64,000 bases of DNA, from assembly GCF_013618635.1 (NCBI RefSeq), contig NZ_JABLSJ010000003.1:248001-312000 (forward strand), read 5' to 3'. The position numbers and the translations under genes were made by a program. The DNA is from Thalassobacillus sp. CUG 92003 (GTDB lineage: Bacteria; Bacillota; Bacilli; Bacillales; Halobacillaceae). Under the pieces are notes generated by a model that saw only the letters and a program-made list of their open reading frames with translations, was not told where the DNA came from and searched no databases. This document shows positions 60,108 through 64,000 of the stretch, piece after piece (positions within the stretch are counted from its first letter, which is position 1; each line of letters begins with the position of its first letter).

Positions 60108-61415
60108 TCAGTCTGCCGCTGCTTTAAACGCCTCTTCCAGAATGTCCAAACCTTCTTGGAGCTCTTCATCAGTAATGACAAGCGGAGAAAGGAAGCGAAC
60201 GATATTGCCTTTTACACCCGCAGACAGCAACAGCAATCCATTATTATTTGCATAGGACGTGATTGCCCCTGTTCTCGTTTTATCCGGCCTTCCTTCAGCG
60301 TCGTTGATTTCTACAGCGACCATGGCCCCCAGCCGACGGACATCACCGAGAAAGTTGTGAAGAGACTTCAATTCCACCAATTTCTCTTCAAGAACAGCGC
60401 CAATCTTTTCAGCTTTCTCGGTTAATTTCTCTTCTTCTATAATATCGATAACTGCCAATGCAGCTTCACAGGCAACCGGGTTACCGGCATAAGTCCCACC
60501 GAGTTCGCCTGGAGACGAGGCGTCCATAATTTCCGTCTTTCCAACCACAGCACTTAATGGAAGACCAGCTGCGAGTGACTTCGATAGTGTCATGACATCC
60601 GGTTCGATATCGAAATGTTCACTCGCAAATAGTTTCCCTGTACGGGCAAAGCCCGTCTGAATCTCGTCCGCGACAAATACAATGCCATGATCGCTGCAGA
60701 ACTTTTTCACTTCCTTAACAAAGCGTTCGGGAGGTATAACAAAACCGCCTTCTCCCTGTACTGGCTCCATGACCACGCAAGCCACTGTTTCCGGGGCGAC
60801 CGATGTAACAAAAAATTCTTTAAAGCGCATGATACTGTAATCGATATACTGCTCATCTGTCATTTGTTCAGGTTTATTCGCCATATAAGGGAAAGGAGCT
60901 TGATATACTTCTGGTGTATAGGGTCCGAAGTTGTATTTATAAGGCTTCACCTTACTCGTCATCCCCATTGTCAGGTTCGTACGTCCGTGAAAACCTCGTT
61001 CGAACGATACAACTGCTTGACGCTTTGTATATTTTCTCGCCACCTTCACTGCATTCTCGATTGCTTCCGCTCCAGAGTTAAACAGCATTGCCATTTTATC
61101 GAAAGAACCCGGTGTAATGGCGCAAAGTTTTTCCGCCAGATTGATGTAACTATTGTACATGATTACATTGAAGCCTGGATGAAGATAGCGGTCCACCTGT
61201 TTTTTTACAGCTTCAGACACTTTGGGGTGACTATGACCGACGTTAAGCGTCCCGATAGCTCCCGCAAAATCAATAAATTTCCGTCCTTCGTTATCTATCA
61301 AAGTCGCTCCCTTGGCGTAATCAGCGATATTTGAATTTCCATTTCCGATACCTCTTGGAATATATGTCTCTCTTTTTTTCTGTAAATTATCTTTCAATAG
61401 AGCTTCATCAGTCAC
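60108..61415 (-). CDS. gabT: 4-aminobutyrate aminotransferase
   Basis: The 435-residue class III PLP aminotransferase has NSGAEAIENAVKVARKYTKR, VVSFERGFHGRT, EPVQGEGGFVIPP, DEIQTGFARTGKLFASEH and the PLP-lysine in TLSKSLAAGLPLSAVVGK. This is the GabT type, converting GABA to succinate semialdehyde. GTG start after AAAGGAGGG. First gene of the leftward operon and divergent from gabR. Confidence 0.92.
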   Translation of the reverse strand: MTDEALLKDNLQKKRETYIPRGIGNGNSNIADYAKGATLIDNEGRKFIDFAGAIGTLNVGHSHPKVSEAVKKQVDRYLHPGFNVIMYNSYINLAEKLCAITPGSFDKMAMLFNSGAEAIENAVKVARKYTKRQAVVSFERGFHGRTNLTMGMTSKVKPYKYNFGPYTPEVYQAPFPYMANKPEQMTDEQYIDYSIMRFKEFFVTSVAPETVACVVMEPVQGEGGFVIPPERFVKEVKKFCSDHGIVFVADEIQTGFARTGKLFASEHFDIEPDVMTLSKSLAAGLPLSAVVGKTEIMDASSPGELGGTYAGNPVACEAALAVIDIIEEEKLTEKAEKIGAVLEEKLVELKSLHNFLGDVRRLGAMVAVEINDAEGRPDKTRTGAITSYANNNGLLLLSAGVKGNIVRFLSPLVITDEELQEGLDILEEAFKAAAD

Positions 61416-61455
61416 TTAAAACCCTCCTTTGAATTTGTAGATTATTGTGACAATT

Positions 61456-61504
61456 ATCTGGTATAATTAAAAGAACCAGTTATTTAAAATATATGGCACC
61501 AGAT
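61456..61504. promoter_or_regulatory. GabR-type binding region between gabT and gabR
   Basis: The complement of ATCTGGTAT (61456-61464) reads ATACCAGAT, and AACCAGT (61474-61480) and CACCAGAT (61497-61504) follow in the other orientation. Bacillus GabR is known to use ATACCA boxes. A TATAAT lies at 61462-61467. Confidence 0.5.
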
Positions 61505-61523
61505 TAATGCAGGAGGAGTCCTC

Positions 61524-62936
61524 GTGTTTTTTCAAATAAAAAAGGGGAACGGAGACCCCGCCATCTACAAACAGATTTACAGACAACTAAAAGATTTGAT
61601 TTTAGATGAAAGCCTATCTAATCAGAAACTCCCGTCGAAACGAAAACTTGCACAAGATTTAAGGGTAAGTGTTAATTCTGTAGCTCACGCCTATGAACAA
61701 TTGCTTGTGGAAGGGTACATATACAGTGTGGAACGGAAAGGATATATCGTGGAAGATATTATGCGTTATATCAAACGAGAAGGAGAGGACGACCCGTTTC
61801 CCGATGAACTGAAAGAGAACGGTAAGAAGGAAAGCTTCTCTCCTGAAGTTACTTTTTCGCATATCTCTATAGATGCTGAGCATTTTCCCTTTAAAAAATG
61901 GAGAAGGTACCAGCAAAATGTGATTGAAAACCACCGTAATCAACTAGCCCTTCTCCCCCATCCCCAAGGACCTTATGAACTACGCGAATCCATCGCTACG
62001 ATGATCGCGCTTACCCGGGGTGTCCGTTGCAGGCCCGAACAAATTGTTATCGGATCGGGAACCCAACCACTTATTCATAAGTTAATGTCCCTCCAATCGG
62101 AATTCACACGCATCGCTGTGGAAAACCCAGGGTACCAGCGCTTCTATCACCTTTTAAAAGACATGGGGTTCCCCGTAGCTCCAGTAGACCTCGACAACCA
62201 CGGGATTTCCATTGATGCTATAAGAGAAAGCAATCCTAAGTGGGTTTTCGTTACTCCTTCACACCAGTTTCCGACTGGGACGATCATGCCAATCAACCGG
62301 AGGATCGAACTATTGAACTGGGCTGCTGAATCACCGGACCGTTACATTGTCGAAGATGATTACGACAGTGAATTTAAATATGAAACCGACCACATCCCTT
62401 CTCTCCAAAGTCTAGACCGAAACCAACAGGTCATCTATACCGGGACCTTTTCCAAAACGCTGTTACCGAGTCTCCGTATCAGCTATATCGTGCTGCCTCC
62501 TGATTTATTGAAACTTTATCGCAACGCATTCAACGAATGGATTGATGGGCCGTCAAGTCTCAATTTATGGACGCTGAAGTATTTTATTGACAGAGGAGAG
62601 TACGGAAGACATATGAAACGGATGAATGCCCATTACAAAACGAAACGCGCTACACTAATTAGTGAGCTACACCGATTTTTCTCTGATAAAATAACGATTC
62701 ATGATATACCGGCTGGCCTTCATTTTTTAATGGAAATTGATACAACTCTCTCGTATAAAGATATTGAAGAGAGAGCAATAGAGAAAAGAGTAGAATTATA
62801 TACGATTCGCCGCTTCTTCCTACAGGATTTCAATCCAGATCCAAATCGTAAGAAAAAACTCATAATTGGGTTCGCCAATATGAAAGAAAATGAAGTGCGA
62901 GAATCCGTAAAACGTCTCGCTTCTATCTTTTCATAA
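61524..62936 (+). CDS. gabR: MocR-family regulator, GabR type
   Basis: The 470-residue protein has an N-terminal GntR-like winged helix (PAIYKQIYRQLKDLILDESLSNQKLPSKRKLAQDLRVSVNSVAHAYEQL) and a C-terminal aminotransferase-like domain with the PLP-binding region (YTGTFSKTLLPSLRISY). GabR activates gabTD in response to GABA and PLP. GTG start after AGGAGGAG. It is divergent from gabT, as in B. subtilis. Confidence 0.9.
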   Translation: MFFQIKKGNGDPAIYKQIYRQLKDLILDESLSNQKLPSKRKLAQDLRVSVNSVAHAYEQLLVEGYIYSVERKGYIVEDIMRYIKREGEDDPFPDELKENGKKESFSPEVTFSHISIDAEHFPFKKWRRYQQNVIENHRNQLALLPHPQGPYELRESIATMIALTRGVRCRPEQIVIGSGTQPLIHKLMSLQSEFTRIAVENPGYQRFYHLLKDMGFPVAPVDLDNHGISIDAIRESNPKWVFVTPSHQFPTGTIMPINRRIELLNWAAESPDRYIVEDDYDSEFKYETDHIPSLQSLDRNQQVIYTGTFSKTLLPSLRISYIVLPPDLLKLYRNAFNEWIDGPSSLNLWTLKYFIDRGEYGRHMKRMNAHYKTKRATLISELHRFFSDKITIHDIPAGLHFLMEIDTTLSYKDIEERAIEKRVELYTIRRFFLQDFNPDPNRKKKLIIGFANMKENEVRESVKRLASIFS

Positions 62937-62996
62937 TAAAGAAGTAAACCTTCTTCGCTTGGAAAACCCTACCTTACCTACTTACCCATAAATAAA

Positions 62997-63048
62997 TTGA
63001 CTCGACACTAAATGGTGTCGTATAATAAATATGACACCATTTAGTGTC
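62997..63048 (+). promoter_or_regulatory. ArsR promoter with paired 16-bp operators
   Basis: TTGACT (62997-63002) and TATAAT (63021-63026) are 18 bases apart. GACACTAAATGGTGTC (63004-63019) fills the spacer, and its exact reverse complement GACACCATTTAGTGTC (63033-63048) covers the transcription start; each half is itself a GACAC/GTGTC palindrome. Confidence 0.85.
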
Positions 63049-63067
63049 TGATAAGGAGGATAGCACC

Positions 63068-63388
63068 TTGAAACAGGCAGATGAAAAACGTGATGTGTTT
63101 GTGGCGATTGCGGATCCAACACGACGGCAATTAATTGGTATATTAGCAGATGGCAAGGAGCTGCCTTTGCATGAATTAACACCTCATTTTCAAATGGGTC
63201 GAACAGCGGTTTCAAAACATTTGACGGTTCTTAGAGAAGCAGATTTAGTAAGAAATCGTAAAATAGGCAGAGAAACAAAGTACCGTCTAAATCCAGAACC
63301 TTTGAAAGAAGTGAAAGATTGGATAGCCTCTTATGAACAGTTTTGGAACGAGCGAGCGGCAATACTTAAAAATATATTGGAGGAATAG
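63068..63388 (+). CDS. ArsR-family transcriptional repressor
   Basis: The 106-residue winged-helix protein has the ArsR pattern FVAIADPTRRQLIGILADGKELPLHELTPHFQMGRTAVSKHLTVLREADLVRNRKIGRETKYRLNP. No metal-binding cysteine motif is seen, which is usual for ArsR genes paired with SRPBCC proteins. AAGGAGG before TTG 63068 sets the start. It probably represses its own operon through the paired operators. Confidence 0.88.
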   Translation: MKQADEKRDVFVAIADPTRRQLIGILADGKELPLHELTPHFQMGRTAVSKHLTVLREADLVRNRKIGRETKYRLNPEPLKEVKDWIASYEQFWNERAAILKNILEE

Positions 63389-63391
63389 CAC

Positions 63392-63781
63392 ATGGCAGAT
63401 ATATCTTTAAATTTTGAGTTCAAGAGTCCGGTTAGTAAAGTATGGGATGCGTTAACTAACTCAGATACACTTGCCCAATGGGTGATGGAAAATGATTTCA
63501 AGCCCATTGTGGGGCACAAATGTCAGTTTTGGGATAAGAGCATTGATTTAGTAGTAGATAGTGAGGTTTTACTAGTAGATGAACCCCATACGTTATCGTA
63601 CACCTGGAGAGGAGGTCCAATCGACACAGTCGTAACATGGACGCTGAAACAAGAGGGTGACATAACGCATCTACATCTTGCCCATACAGGATTTACAAAA
63701 GAAGATCAAGCCTTTAATGGTGCTAAATACGGTTGGGCATATAAAGTAGACGAGCTGAAAGAAGTGTTAGGGGAAAGATAA
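63392..63781 (+). CDS. SRPBCC/AHSA1-family protein
   Basis: The 129-residue protein has the Aha1/START-like layout: FEFKSPVSKVWDALTNSDTLAQWVM at the start, a beta sheet with LSYTWRGGPIDTVVTWTL, and a C-terminal helix (GAKYGWAYKVDELKEVL). These domains bind hydrophobic ligands; the ArsR-SRPBCC pairing is common, function mostly unknown. It starts 3 bases after the ArsR stop codon, with GGAGG inside the ArsR end. Confidence 0.88.
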   Translation: MADISLNFEFKSPVSKVWDALTNSDTLAQWVMENDFKPIVGHKCQFWDKSIDLVVDSEVLLVDEPHTLSYTWRGGPIDTVVTWTLKQEGDITHLHLAHTGFTKEDQAFNGAKYGWAYKVDELKEVLGER

Positions 63782-63808
63782 AAAACGATCATTACAGGAG
63801 GGACGAAT

Positions 63809-64000
63809 TTGACAGTTTTCACTGAATTTTTAGCAGGAATTGATAGTGAAGCGCAACAAGCTAGAACAAAAGAGATATTTGATTTTATAACAGAACATTA
63901 TCCGAATTTAGAAACAGAACTCAAATGGAATCAACCAATGTTTGTTGACCATGGTACCTTCATCATCGGTTTTAGCATATCCAAAAACCATTTAGCAGTT
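63809..64000 (+). CDS. DUF1801 (YdhG/YobT-like) protein, partial
   Basis: The frame opens with TTG after AGGAGGG and runs off the window after 64 codons. The reading (TVFTEFLAGIDSEAQQARTKE... LETELKWNQPMFV... FIIGFSISKNHLAV) matches the start of DUF1801 proteins, whose function is unclear though some are linked to iron handling. Third gene of the ArsR operon. Confidence 0.75.
   Translation, partial: MTVFTEFLAGIDSEAQQARTKEIFDFITEHYPNLETELKWNQPMFVDHGTFIIGFSISKNHLAV

Noticed and set aside
1-64000. tRNA, rRNA, prophage or insertion sequence
   Set aside because: No tRNA-like cloverleaf, rRNA segment, transposase or phage structural gene was recognised on either strand.

Overview
The window looks like the chromosome of a spore-forming, probably salt-adapted member of the Bacillaceae (Halobacillus-, Thalassobacillus- or Virgibacillus-like). 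Supporting signs are a CotY/CotZ-type spore coat gene with a sigma-K-like promoter, a sporulenol-type squalene-hopene cyclase, DUF2515, Gram-positive lipoproteins, purine-rich ribosome binding sites, a GbsR/OpuAC osmoprotectant pair and many acidic secreted proteins. The genus is an inference; no rRNA, tRNA, CRISPR array, intact insertion sequence or prophage was seen.

Layout. 1-6.4 kb: tail of a sodium:solute symporter, small membrane proteins, an HNH nuclease paired with a MazG-like pyrophosphatase, a candidate structured RNA, kduD, and a coiled-coil gene broken by an in-frame amber codon. 6.5-8.7 kb: GntR/UTRA regulator and an M24-family enzyme resembling the DMSP lyase DddP, sharing operator-like half-sites. 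8.8-14.5 kb: VanW-like protein, then a catabolic unit (symporter with small accessory protein, ketopantoate-reductase-like dehydrogenase, BKACE enzyme, TrmB-type regulator with a clear operator). 14.5-16.6 kb: a tandem CGCCCAA repeat and an AdcA-type zinc lipoprotein under two Zur boxes. 16.6-23.4 kb: a seven-gene operon making a dTDP-4-acetamido-4,6-dideoxyhexose with lipid-carrier transferase, flippase and GT-C-like partner. 23.6-27.3 kb: LysR, YfcC transporter, M20 amidohydrolase. 27.5-34.3 kb: DUF4309-GH3 hexosaminidase, spore coat protein, sporulenol synthase, DUF2515 and a membrane protein. 34.4-37.1 kb: VanR-VanS-VanY-like module without vanHAX. 37.3-41.8 kb: OpuAC, GbsR, MFS/TetR pair with matched operators, EamA transporter. 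42.1-47.4 kb: four-carbon acid-sugar module (PdxA2, DtnK, KdgT) with a PrpR-type regulator and four copies of one palindrome. 47.5-52.1 kb: winged-helix regulator and MFS exporter, L,D-transpeptidase, MOSC protein and a small protein. 52.5-62.9 kb: two symporters, two M20 hydrolases, gabD, gabT and a divergent gabR. 63.0-64.0 kb: ArsR-SRPBCC-DUF1801 operon running off the end.

Taken together the window is rich in sets of one transporter, one or more catabolic enzymes and a local regulator, and most regulators sit beside a visible inverted or direct repeat. The strongest candidates for little-described biology are the dideoxyhexose extracytoplasmic glycosylation operon, the DddP-like enzyme with its GntR regulator, the BKACE/ketopantoate-reductase-like/TrmB unit, and the four-carbon acid module controlled by a regulator that has lost the sigma-54 contact motif. 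All similarity statements are by eye; no search was run.
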